From contig MU001687.1 of assembly GCA_010093515.1 (NCBI GenBank), forward strand, positions 196,070-260,069: a DNA stretch of 64,000 bases. The letters run 5' to 3'. The translations under genes were made by a program, and so were the position numbers. The notes under the pieces were generated by a model, which was given only the letters and a program-made list of their open reading frames with translations, searched no databases and was not told the DNA's origin. The stretch is from Lineolata rhizophorae. Lineage: Eukaryota > Ascomycota > Dothideomycetes > Lineolatales > Lineolataceae. Below are positions 1-10,900 of this stretch, piece by piece (within the stretch, counting starts at the first letter, position 1; each line of letters opens with the position of its first letter).

Positions 1-504
1 GGGCGGCGCATCCGGGTAGCTGTGGGACTCGAGATCGGCGGCGTCGGAGGTGGCCGTGGCGCGCACGTCGTCGGCATTGGCACCAGTAGCGTTGTCTTGG
101 TTGGTGCCGTCCACCTCGTTACTGGCGGAAGAAGCTTTAGTCGCGGCGACGGACAGTTTGCAGGAGCTGCTCGGAGTGGGTTTTCTGTTAGAGACTGAAG
201 TCTGCTCTCGTGCCCGAGGGAGACTGGAAGCAGGAGGTCGCCGCGTGCGCACATACTTCACGTAGTCGTCAGTGCCGTCGGCAGATGCGGCCGGCGAGAG
301 CTGCTCCAGCACCTCCTCGATGCGCGAGAGGGTCGCTTTGTTGAAGGCGGTTTGGATGGGGCTGCTCGCGCATGGCGTGTTGTCGGGCACCTTGTACGGG
401 TCGCTACAGGTGCTCTGCGCGTCGACGCTAGTAGCGGCGCTGTTGGCGCGCGAGCGCACTGCGGCATCGGCCGACTTCATGCCGTGTGCTGGGGGAGGTG
501 ACAT
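1..504 (-). CDS. Partial gene for an unidentified disordered protein (5' end only)
   Basis: Reading leftward from an ATG at 504-502, the frame stays open for 168 codons to the window edge, so only the N-terminal part is present. A second in-frame ATG follows eight codons later. The product is rich in Ser, Ala, Thr and Asp and starts MSPPPAHGMKSADAAVRSRA. It contains one short helix-like stretch (ATLSRIEEVLEQLSP, about residues 58-72), and the rest looks disordered. I recognise no domain. The codon pattern is GC-ending, like the other genes in the window, which supports real coding. An intron close to the edge cannot be excluded. Confidence 0.55.
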   Translation of the reverse strand, partial: MSPPPAHGMKSADAAVRSRANSAATSVDAQSTCSDPYKVPDNTPCASSPIQTAFNKATLSRIEEVLEQLSPAASADGTDDYVKYVRTRRPPASSLPRAREQTSVSNRKPTPSSSCKLSVAATKASSASNEVDGTNQDNATGANADDVRATATSDAADLESHSYPDAPP

Positions 505-2362
505 GGTGCAGCAGTGAGAAGCTGTGGATGATCGCGAGAGGAGAGGGCTGGAGTGAAGAAGGCCCCGGCCGGCGATGTGGCGAGCTCCACGATGCTGAGC
601 GTCGTGGAGAGGCGACGGGGCGGTGGAGCGGGTGCGGAGTGGGGTGGCGGGCGCAGGAGAAAAGGTAGGTGCGCCGCAAGAGAAGGCGGCAGGACGCTCT
701 TTGGCAAGCGCGCGGAGGAGCGGTGAAGCTGCTGGGGAAGTTCACCTGGCGGGCTGCTCTTGCTTCATGCAGCAGCCAGCCGTGCAGGCGCCCGGTGCAC
801 GCTGGCAGCCCGGAGCAAGCCCATCCGTGCGATTTCACCACTCTCCAACCCAAGTCGGAGAGAGACACTCTCCCCATGCGACCGTGAGAGGCGACTCGGG
901 CGGTCGCTACTGGCTCTAACGAACGGGGACGGCGAGGACGCGAGCGCCTCCGCCTGAAGCCTTCAATGCTAGCTTGTGAGCATGAGAACGGGTATGGTTC
1001 TCTTCGGGCCGTTCGAAGCCATTTCTTTTGGTTGCAAGCTCGAAAACAAAGGGGCCAAACAGTGTGGATCAATGGCACCGGCAAATGATGCGGGAGACTA
1101 GGGGACGGAGAACAGTTGCCTCGCACTTCGAAATCCTCCGGGGCCCCCATTGATGATCTCCGGCCAACAGAGTCTGGCACCGATAGCAAACTTTGCGGTC
1201 CGTGTTTGCAATTTTCGTGGTACCGGGCCAAGTACCTAGAATCCGGGAAGCTGCCGAACGTGACAACGTGGAAGCCTAAAGCCTCTTTTTTCACATGCAG
1301 ACTTGAATCTACATAGTTATGTGTGTATGGATCCTGCCTGTGCCGTGAGCCTAGAAATTCAAATTGCATGACTAGTGTTCCTGCGGGAAACATAGTTCAG
1401 CACGTATTTTTCTATTGTGACTATATCACTACTTTTTCTTTCAATTGCTCCTCCATATGCAGTAGTTGTTATCTACAGCTTCTATATAGTACAGTCCAAA
1501 CAAAACACCGTAACACCGTGCTCACCAGCGAGAACCTAGCTAAGCTGATTCATGGTTGTCTCCACATATTTCGGGAGCGTATGTACCGTCGCCCTGCCTG
1601 AGGGAGCTTCAGGCATCGTGTTACAAGGAGAGCAACACATCGTGAAAAAGCGACCCCACCACAGTCGATTCCGACGGAAGCTCATTATACTGGCCTTGGT
1701 GGTGAGGGGAGCCGTGGAAAGCACAAGACCTGACGACGGGCCCCTACCAAACCCACCAACACGTTTCACCCACGGTCCGTCGCCGTTGAACTATCGGTAG
1801 TATGACGCTAGGAGAAATGAACGGGACCCCATGGCCGAATTGCACTTCTTCACGGGAGACATCTACCCGGGCGCTCGGTAGGGCTTTACGGTTTGGTGCA
1901 TGGAGGAGAATAGCGTCCACGCAGATAGGTATGAGGTTGGCGGCTCGAGCGCCACTCTTGCCGGGGCATGTTCGCCGTGCAGGATCGTGGCTTGGTGTGG
2001 CGCGGGGTTTCTCCAGGCCTTCCCGGGCCGGTCAGCAAGCGAAGGGCCTCCACCCGTCCACCGTCGCCTTTTTTGCTCCGCAAGAAGAGGCCCTACTTCG
2101 CAGGCTCTTCGCCGACCTAGCCGCTCAACTGCGCCCCTTTCTGTTAATTCTTCCGCCCAGGCATCGTCCGCTAGGTGCACTATTTTGTTGCTACTTATCT
2201 TTCCCAGCAGGTCCGTGCATTCGTGTCGCCTAACGCCCGCGTACCCTTGCATATCTGGCGGTGAAACCGCTCCATACCACCTTTCTCCACCGCAAACAGA
2301 CGGCAGCGCTCCGTAGGCAGCCGGGCCGTTGACCAAACCCGCCGACTTCCCACCGCCAAAGC
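505..2362. other. Intergenic region between two divergent genes
   Basis: This 1.86 kb lies between the starts of the partial minus-strand gene and the BFR1-like gene, so it should carry both promoters. Several ORFs cross it on both strands (for example 428-1393 minus and 1802-2233 plus), but they show low-complexity, Arg/Pro/Ser-rich translations and no recognisable domain. About 1330-1520 is AT-richer. I see no RNA gene or mobile element. Confidence 0.5.
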
Positions 2363-4154
2363 ATGAGCTCCGCCGCCGCCGAGTCGGCCCCGGCCGCGGG
2401 CAAGAAGCAGCACGTCGTCAAGCCCGACAAGCCCAATGAGGAGCAGTACAAGCAAGACTTGGCCAAGGCGGAGAAAGAACACGCGGCCTCTCAAGAAAAG
2501 CTGGTGAGTCGGTTTCCGAGGCATTGAGCCGTATTCAGAACGCATGCGTGCAACAGCGAAACGTGTTGCTCTTCCCCAAACCGTTTGCTACGCCGTGCAT
2601 CGTCCTACGGAGGGATACCTCCAGCAACGAAGGATTCATCACTAACTTGCCCAGAACTCTATCAAGGCGCAGATCGACTCCCGCGGCCAGAACAAGGACT
2701 CACCGAATGCCAAACGCCAAGCTGAACTCAAGTCGGAGCTAGGCACTATCCGGCAGAAGCAGCAGGAGTTCAAGAACAAGCGGCAGGGCACAACCAACGA
2801 GGTGAAGCGGCTCGACGACGTGCTGAAGAGCAAGCTGGCGGAGCTTAAGAATGCGCGCGGGCGGGTCAACTTCAAGAGCGCCGAGGATGTGGACCGCGAG
2901 ATCGCGCGGCTGCAGAAGAATGTTGACGCGGGCAACATGAAGATCGTGGACGAGAAGAAGGCATTGGCCGAGATCTCGTCGCTGCACAAGCAGAAGAAGG
3001 GCTTCGCGGGCTTCGACCAGATGGAGAAGGACATCGCCAAGCTCAAGGCTGACATCGCCGAGAAGCGCAAGGCGCTCGACGACCCGGAGGCGCGCGCCAC
3101 GTCCGACCGGTACGAGGCGGCGCAGAAGGAGCTAGACGGGCTGCGGGCCGAGGCCAGCGAGTCCAACAAGAACATCAACGCGCTGCGGGACGCGCGCACA
3201 AAGGCTCAGGCCGAACAGCAGGCCAAGTACGCGGCCATGAAGGAGGTCAAGGACAAATACTTCCAGCAGAAGCGGGCGTACCGCGACTACGAGAACGAGG
3301 CATACCGGCTGCGGCGTGAGCGGCAGCGGCAGGAGCGCGAGGCGCACGAGGCGGCCAAGCGCAAGGAGGTGGCGAGCCGGCGGCTCGAGGAGGCGAGCGC
3401 GCCGGCCTACCAGGAGGAGATACACTCGGCCGAGGGTCTGATCCGGTACTTCGACCCGACGTCGGCGGCGGTCAAGGAGGACGCCGGCCCGTCCAAGTTC
3501 GCGGCCACGGCGCAGCGCACCGTCGACGACAGCGGCATGAAGGGCAAGCTGCTGGCCAAGAAGGGTCAGGACGACGCCGACTACTTCGTCGGCACGGGCG
3601 GCAAGAAGGGGAAGAAGGGCAAGAAGGCCGGCGGGAGCGCCCAGGCGGCCAGCGCACCCGCGGCCGCCGAGGGCAAGTTCAATCTGCCGCTCGGCGTCAT
3701 CGAGGAGCTGTCCAAGCTCAGCATCAGCGCGCCGGCCGGCAAGGACGAGGTGCCGGCCACGGTGGAGGAGCTGAAGAAGAAGCTCGATCACTGGAAACAG
3801 GATCAGGATCGCAAGACCAAGGAGGTGAGTTTCCGGTCCCGGATTTCGTTACTATTATTGTCATTATTATTACCATACAAGCCGTTTGCGAGAGCGTGCT
3901 GATTCTCATGTATTTTTGCCGCTGTACAGAACATCACAAAGGCACAGAAGGAGATCGATCGCCTCGAGGCCGAGTCCAAGGCCGCAGATGCGGGTGGTAG
4001 CAAGGATGAGGCCAGGAAGCCGGCGCAGGAGAACCAGGGCGTTATCGATGGCCAGAAGTCTGCTCAGGCGGAGGCGAGGCAGGAGAGGGAGGGCGAGGCG
4101 GACGCGGCCAAGGAGCTCAAGGAGGCTGCTATCGAGGACGCGGAGGCAGAGTAA
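2363..4154 (+). CDS. BFR1: BFR1-like mRNP / nuclear segregation protein
   Basis: Exons 2363-2503, 2655-3824 and 3930-4154 join in frame to 511 residues. Introns start GTGAGT and end CAG. The N-terminus (MSSAAAESAPAAGKKQHVVK) is followed by charged, Lys/Glu-rich coiled coil from about residue 60 to 330. A basic KKGKKGKK tract lies near residue 365, and a further helical acidic C-terminus follows. Length and layout match fungal Bfr1 proteins. In yeast, Bfr1 associates with polysomes and mRNP complexes at the ER and influences ploidy and secretion. The function here is inferred from the family. The start is chosen because it opens the exon whose 3' end meets a consensus donor. Confidence 0.85.
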
Positions 4155-5246
4155 TGTCAGGTTATTCCTACCCTGTGGCTCGCACCTCCCGACGCCATTG
4201 ACTTTCTTGCGACATTTTCTCTTGCTGGTGCTTGTTTGAAGCTCTTTGGCCGTGTTTTTCCTTTTGGAACAACGGGAAGGGCGCGAGGAGGCAGGCCCGC
4301 GGCGAGTCCGGCATCTTTACAGGTAAAAAAGCATTCTAACTTCACCTAAAATATGGGGTTGTTGTCGGGATATAGATTGGCCTACTACACTCGACAGAGA
4401 TATGGGCAGAATAGGGTGATTGAATGGAAAATACCCTTCTTTGGCATGCGCGGGTCCCATTGTTCCTTGGAATGGCTATTGGCCGCCAGGGTTTCTAGTG
4501 TACGTAGTATTGCTCCTTTGAGTGTGGAGAATGCTAATTGAGTGACTTTTGATGGCTTCTCGCCGAACAGAACATCGCAGCTAATCAACGGAGAACACTC
4601 CGGTATTAGGGATGATGGTTCCGTAGCCCAGGGTACCGGGTGCGTATAGTGCGTGGCCTGACATCTGGTGGTAGTTGATGTACGGTTCCGATCGTTACTT
4701 CTGATTGGCTCCCGGAACCCCAACCCTTGCATTAGCGCTCCGCCACGAAGCCATCCATGACGCCATCCATGGGAATTCGCGGCTTCCATGGAGCAATTGG
4801 ATGGCAATCACGCGCGCTCCCGTGGATCTAGATGGTCGTGCTTTCTTTCCCGATCGGAGTCGTGCAATGATGCCTTCACATGGCCGCGTCGCGTCGGAAG
4901 TCAAGGCTACGTCATGTGGGGTCGGAGCCCGATTGGGGAAAGAATAAAAGTGTCATACGTTTCTGTTTCTACTCTGTCCAAGTTCGATCATACGTACATC
5001 CAGCAAGCAATCCCTCTTCACAAGAAATTGAAACAAATCAGGTACGTAGCTTTAGCAGCCCGTATGTGTCTCTAGACGATGTTTCAGCGATGCATCGCGT
5101 GTCTCTATCCATATTCTTCATTCTACCACAAGGCGCCAAAGCATTCACGCCTCCATCTTTTCTTCTAACAGTTGATCCGGCTTGTGCTAGATTTGGCACG
5201 GCTTAATAACCACCTACCTCGCTGTCAACGCCATCAAACCGCCACA
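4155..5246. other. Intergenic region; 3' of BFR1 and promoter of the bli-3-like gene
   Basis: No gene is supported in this 1.1 kb. Several CGATCG/GATC/CGAT words occur upstream of the bli-3-like start, at about 4689, 4825, 4851, 4930 and 4985. They resemble the GATC-type elements bound by the white-collar complex at light-induced fungal genes, but such short words can occur by chance. The pyrimidine-rich stretch near 5105-5170 is a plausible transcription start zone. Confidence 0.4.
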
Positions 5247-5962
5247 ATGTCCTCCACAATCAGCACCCAGCAGCCCGCGGACCCCTACAAGGAGAAGAAC
5301 CTCGACAACCCGCCTCTCTCCGAAAAGGTGACGGACCTAGTCGACTTCGTGGACAAGCACAAGTTCTGCATGATGACGACGCGCGACCAGTCCACGGGGC
5401 TGCTCGTGTCGCGCTGCATGGCGCTGGCGGCGCGCGAGCCGGCCGACGCCACGGCCGGGCTCGACATGCTCTTCCACTCCAACGCCGAGTCCGGCAAGAC
5501 GTCGGACCTGGAGGGCGACGCGCACGTGAACCTGGCGTTCGTGACGCCGGCGGGCGAGTGGGCGTCGGTCAGCGGCCTGGCCTCGGTCGAGAGCGACCGC
5601 GAGGTCGTGCGCAGGCACTACAGCCCGGGCCTGAAGGCGTGGATCGGCGACCTGGGCGATGGCACGCACGATGGCGGTCCGGACGACCCGCGCATCGTCG
5701 TGATTAGGGTTAAGACGCAGACGGCGCAGTACGCGGTGAGTAGGAAGGGGGTGGTGGGCTCGAGCGTCGAGTTCGCCAAGGCTATGGCCAAGGGGGACGC
5801 GCCTGCGGTGAATAAATTGAGGCAGATTTCGGAGGAAGAGGTGCAGCAGTGTAAGTGACCATACTTTCTAGGCCTTCTCCCGTTTCCTTGTGGTTTGCTG
5901 CTCGGTGTTGGAAAATTGCTAACATCCGTTCCTTCGTTTTAGGGCGCCAGGGCCAATCGTAG
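5247..5962 (+). CDS. bli-3: BLI-3-like FMN-binding split-barrel protein
   Basis: Exons 5247-5850 and 5943-5962 give 207 residues. The intron has donor GTAAGT, branch GCTAAC and acceptor TTTTAG; splicing changes the end to WRQGQS and stop, the tryptophan-containing C-terminus I expect for this family. The body shows the general-stress-protein-26 / pyridoxamine phosphate oxidase-like fold signature: a helix ending CMMTTRD, then LVSRCMAL, LDMLFHSNAES, VNLAFVTPAGEWASVSG and YYSPGLKAWIGDLGDG-like text. Neurospora bli-3 is a blue-light-inducible gene; the enzyme reaction is unknown and cofactor binding (FMN/flavin) is inferred from the fold. The ATG sits in a CCACAATG context. Confidence 0.85.
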
Positions 5963-6374
5963 CCTATAGGTTGATCCACAGATTGTCAAGCCCGAGCAGT
6001 CTGCGTGTACGATGGCTTTCTCTGCAAAGGACAGAAGTTGTCATGGCATTCCATATGAGGCATAAGTAGCATGTTAAAGCCAAAAAAAAAAAATAAAATA
6101 AATTCATGGTCTTTAAATGAAGGCTAGCATGTCATCCTTTGCTGTCTCCTTTTCTGGGCCGTAATGTTTTTACGAGGGACCCTGAAAAACTAGCATTATA
6201 TATAGTGCAGAATATTATCACTTGCTATCTTATTGGTAGATCCTATGACCAAGCCGAACATGTTCAACATTGACATAGTGCATTTTATACGCAGGTCTTA
6301 ATTGAAAACGCATACTTTTGGCCCTTCGCCCCGTCCCAAGGCATGAAGAAACAGCTAATGCCCTTCGCGCTCCA
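5963..6374. other. Convergent intergenic region
   Basis: It lies between the 3' ends of the bli-3-like gene and the minus-strand HsbA-like gene. It holds an A-rich run around 6080-6100 and AT-rich words typical of fungal 3' ends. I see no gene. Confidence 0.5.
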
Positions 6375-7399
6375 CTAGTGCACAGTCGTCGACGCGCTCG
6401 TCGCGGCTTGTGCGACTGCCCCTTTGAGCATGTTCAGCACCGCAATATAACTAGCCGAGAGCTTAACGCCAGGTTTCTGCGCGACCTCGAAGAAAGGGGC
6501 AGCGATAGCCAGCTCAGTGTCGGCGATGGCACGCTTCCCGGCATCTACAGAAGCTTTCTCCATTTCGGACAGAACCGACGCGCCTGTTAGGGTGTGAGTT
6601 GGTGAGGAAGCTGCCAAGGAAATTTGAGAATCGCTCATATGGAGTGGAATATCCACATACCAACTTGCATCCTGTCGTTTGTGATCATGATCGTGCCCAC
6701 CAGGCGCTGTAACACGGTGCCAAGCAACATCGCCGGCGGCGTTAGCTGGTTTGTCACGGCTAGAGAGCTCTCCTCGTCGACGATCGACATCATTGCGTTG
6801 TCGATATGCTTCTGGATCAGGATGCCCTGCGTGGACAACTTGACTGCGATGCTGAGCAAGTCGACAGGAACGGAGACGGCTACGATGCCGCGAGAGTTCG
6901 CCTCGCCTCTTGTCGAGAGGAGGGTGAGCGTTTGTTCTGCGTCGTTGGGAAGACACGTGTTAGAAAGCCGCATTCTAGGTTCTAGGCTCCAAATACTCGT
7001 TGGGGTTCCTTTGTAGCTCGAGTTTGGCGACATACCGGTGGCGTTTACGATGGTCAAGATTTCCTGCCTTAAGTCCTGAACGGCCGTCTGAATCACGGCA
7101 ACGGAGCCCTCTATCGGGCCTGGGTCCGAAGCGTACAGCAGCTCGGTGAACAGCGGTGTGTCCATCTGGTCGATGTTGGGCACGGCTTGTATCTGAGGTG
7201 ACTGGAACACATTGTGAACCACCGAGGAACCTGGTAGTTCTTGCGCCACTCGGTGGGCTAAAGCTGCGTCTGATGGGGCGTTAGTTCGATACCCGGAGAG
7301 CATGCGTTTAGGACGAAGATCAAGAAGCATGAGCTTACTGGGAAGTATGAGGTCGAAAATGAAGGCGCCGACAAGCCCAATGCCGAATCTCGGGATCAT
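6375..7399 (-). CDS. Secreted HsbA-like / cell-wall galactomannoprotein-like protein
   Basis: Four exons (7399-7339, 7263-7036, 6936-6661 and 6583-6375) join to 257 residues. Introns begin GTAAGC, GTATGT and GTATGT, with CTAAC-type sites before the acceptors. Removing the 75-bp first intron turns the N-terminus into a clean signal peptide (MIPRFGIGLVGAFIFDLILP, then TLA before the likely cut). The mature protein is mostly amphipathic helix without cysteines, rich in Ala, Val, Ser and Thr. This is the general look of the hydrophobic surface-binding protein A family, which coats hydrophobic surfaces or sits in the wall. Family assignment rests on overall character, not a diagnostic motif. All introns except the last are multiples of three, so unspliced reads stay partly open. 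Confidence 0.5.
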
Positions 7400-7977
7400 T
7401 GTAGCTGCAATTAACTTGATATGGCAGTGGTAAACTGGTTGATGGAAGAAGTATGGGTAGTGAAGCTCCGAGATTTGAGAATTTTGCAAGCCTTTTCTGT
7501 TCAAGTAGTTACTTTGCACTGGCCTACAGCCCAACAGGAATCCATTTTGGTAATGTGCAAGCGTTGGGGGCACAACACTGTCCGTCCCATGGAAAGAGCA
7601 TTCATTAACTTGCATTGCCGCTGCATTTGAGTGGTACAGACTTCACTGGTACAAGACGTAAAATTGAATGAAAAATCGTATCATATTCAGCAACACTACT
7701 ACTGGACGCCAATGTAATATACTACTAGTCATGAGTTTTCGTCGATGATCGTTTTGCCTCGACTGGAGAATCCAATAACACGTGGAAACCTTCAACCGTT
7801 TTCCTCGGCACAAAAAGTCGTACCAGCAAGTTGCCCTCAACCCGAATTACCAGAACCCAATCAATTCCTGTGTCCACCATCATAAACAGTGACAATTTGG
7901 CAACACCGTAACACCTCCAGCGCAGCTCCTTGCGCATATAAACCGTCGTTGGGATTACAAGGATCCAACCCTGACCT
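7400..7977. promoter_or_regulatory. Upstream region of the HsbA-like gene
   Basis: This 578-bp stretch separates the minus-strand secreted-protein gene from the 3' end of the giant gene, which is also on the minus strand. It must contain the former's promoter. No further gene is supported. The ORF that runs through it to 7615 is only an upstream extension of the secreted-protein frame and would bury the signal peptide. Confidence 0.4.
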
Positions 7978-10900
7978 TCATGTGCCTACGCTCTGTTCCC
8001 CTCCCTTGCGGAAATAGTCCGCCTCGCTACCACTGAGCGCTGCAGCGGTCGGGATTTCCGATCCAAGGCCGCTGTCGCTCGGCGCATCGTAAACAACGAT
8101 TTCCTTGTGCCCGACCTCATCCGGATCCGTCTTCCCCTCCGACTCTTGCGGGCGACGCTCCTTCGCGTTCGGAGTGTGCTCCTCTTCCTCCCCGCCGCCG
8201 GGCTCAGCGTCCTCATGATGATCTTCTGCAGTCTCATCCGGATCGCTAACCTCCTCCTCTTCGATAGTGCCGTCAAGGCCGCCGAGCGTTGACCGGACTG
8301 TAGAACCGTAGCTCGTGCGCCTGTCCGCGCCAGTGACATCGCTGCCAGTAATGTATGAACCGGTGCTATACGTCAACTCGCTCTCGCCCGTGTAGCTCGT
8401 CCGGCGATCCGTGGCGCGGTCGTCGGTAACGGATTCGGTCGCGACGGACTCGTCTAGAGACTCCGGTCCGTACTGGAGATTGCTCTCCGTGGCGGTTCCC
8501 GTCTGGATGCTGAACCGGCGCTCCGTTCCCGCGTCGCTCTCGCCGCCATGCTCGCTCGCTTCTCCTTCGCTCGCCTCCTCATCCAGCGTGTTCTCCTTGT
8601 CAAGCGTAGACAGGCTGCGGCGTGAGTGCCACGACGGCTTGCGCGCCCCGTTCTGCGACTTGACAGAGTTGCTACGCCTCATGCTCGAGAGCGAGCTGGA
8701 GGTTGCGCTGTTGTATCCCTGGGCGCCGTTGGGGACGTTGCTGCTGATCTGATTGAGCGAGAAGATACGCCGAGCGGCCGGGTTGGCGGTGGCATTGCTT
8801 CGCTGGACCGTGGGCCGTGTTTTCAGTGCCATTGCAAGCGGGTTGGAATTCGGCTGTAGGCTTGAGACAGTGCTGTGAGAGGCGTTGCTTGGCGCACGTT
8901 GAGGCTTCTTCGCCTTGGGCGTCTTTGCCTTTCGTTGAGCTGCTAGGCGGGACTGGTTGACGAAGCCTTCCATAATGCGCTGTTCGAGTGCATGGGCCTT
9001 AGAATCCATCATGTGAAGCTCTTCGCGGCGGATCTCCACTGCGGTCCGCATGGACGAGATGTCGGCGGAGTAGCGTCGCTTCTCTTCTGCCAAGGCATCC
9101 TTCTCAGCTCTTAGAGCCTCGACGACAGCCTGCAAAGACTCTTTCTCCCCATTGAGCCCATGAATTTCAAGGTCAAGCTGTTCTTTCTGAGTATGGCGAC
9201 GCTCAATAAGGAGTGACAATTCCTCGGCTTCTTTCTCCTTGTTCTCGTGCTCTTCCAAGATCATCTTCTGCTGGTTGGCAATAAACTGAGAGACTTCTGA
9301 TGCGGTTGCAACGACCTGCTGATGAATCTGCTCGAGACGCTCCATTTGCGCCGTCGCCTTCGCAGAATCCGAAATAGTCTCCATGATTTGCTCAAGCTTC
9401 TCTTTCACGGCACTGTCATCGTATTTCTCAATTGGCTCCGGAGCCGGTGGTGGTGGCGGAAGCAGATTGGGCAGAGCAGAAAAGCTGTCTTTGATCTCCT
9501 CCGTTCGAGCTTTTGCGTCCTCGAGGACAGCGCGGGCTTGCTCAGCTGCGGTCTCCTGAGCTTGCTGGGATTGCTCGAAGTGCTGATTGACGACCGCCTG
9601 AAGCTCGCGCAGCGCCATTATAACCTTGGGATTGTGTTCGCTGGTTTCGCCCTGGAGTGAATTGAGGATATCGACAGCTTTGGCAACTTCGTCGCGGATT
9701 TGGTCGTGCTCAGCCTTGGATTCGCCTCGGTGCTGGTCGACTTTGTCGATGAACCCCGAAATGGTATCGACAGTGCCTTCAATTTTGTCGAGCTTGCCGA
9801 AGGTCTCCCCAATCCGCTCAAAAACGGTCTTGGAGTCGCCGCTCATTTTGTCGGTAGACTCATTGAAGGTGGTTCCAAGTTCCATTATCGATGTACCCAA
9901 GGTGTCGATTGTCACCTTAAGTTCTTCTGCCATAGACTTGGTTCCGGAAAGAATCTCCGTTTGTTCTGAAGTCTTTTCTTCGACCGTCTTGGCCTGGGTT
10001 TCAGCAGCAGCTTGAGCATCGTCGTACTTGGACATGATCGTATCGAAGCGCTCGTCGAGCTTCTGAACAATCTGTTCGAATAGCGCCGCTTTAATCTCCT
10101 CGTGCTTTTCAAGGATTCCAGACGTCCGCTCATCTTGGTCGGCCTTGAGGCCCTCGATGGAGCCATTAGCACGCTCAAATTCGCGGTTCACCGTCTCCAT
10201 AAGCTCTTTGACATCTGCGGTAATGTTGAAGTTGGAGCCAATAGTGTCTTCAAGCGACTTGATTGTGTCGCCAAGTCCGAAGACACTTGCCCCGCTCTCT
10301 TCCATCTTCTCCTTGATCTCGTCTTTCACCTCGTCGATCATGCGCTTCACATGCGACATAGACTCAACAATGGTTTCGGATTCAATCCGACGCTGCTCCA
10401 TAGCCACGCCCGCCTCTTTCACGTCTTCGTCATACTTGTCCTTCTGTTTGTCGAATCCCTCACGGAAGTCAAGGATGAGACCAGAGAGCGCATCTATGTC
10501 CGTCCTAGGCACCAAGTCGTCAAACTTGGTCTTAATTTCAGCATACATGTCGAAGAGGACTTCGACGTCTGTCTTGGTGACAGGCTTATTCTCGTCATCC
10601 GAGGGGGCTGCGGTCTTGAGCTCTTCTATCGCTGTCTTAACATCGCCAACCAATGTCTCAACAACAGCAACGTCCATCTTGGTGGCAGCCTTCTCGTCGA
10701 TGCGGGAAGCGAGACCATCGAGCACTTCATTGGTACTCTTGACCACTGCCTCAACCGTATCAATCTGATCCTTGGTGGGCACAGTCGTAGGGTCCGGGAA
10801 CGTCATCTCGTCTAACTTCGCCTTGGTATTGCGGAGCAACGTTTCTATGGCGTCTGTATCCTCCTTTTTGGCGACATCTTCGGTGCTTGCGCGTTCCTTA

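Noticed and set aside
428-1393. 321-codon minus-strand ORF
   Set aside because: Low-complexity Arg/Ser/Pro translation without a domain; its 3' part overlaps the better-supported partial gene in another frame.
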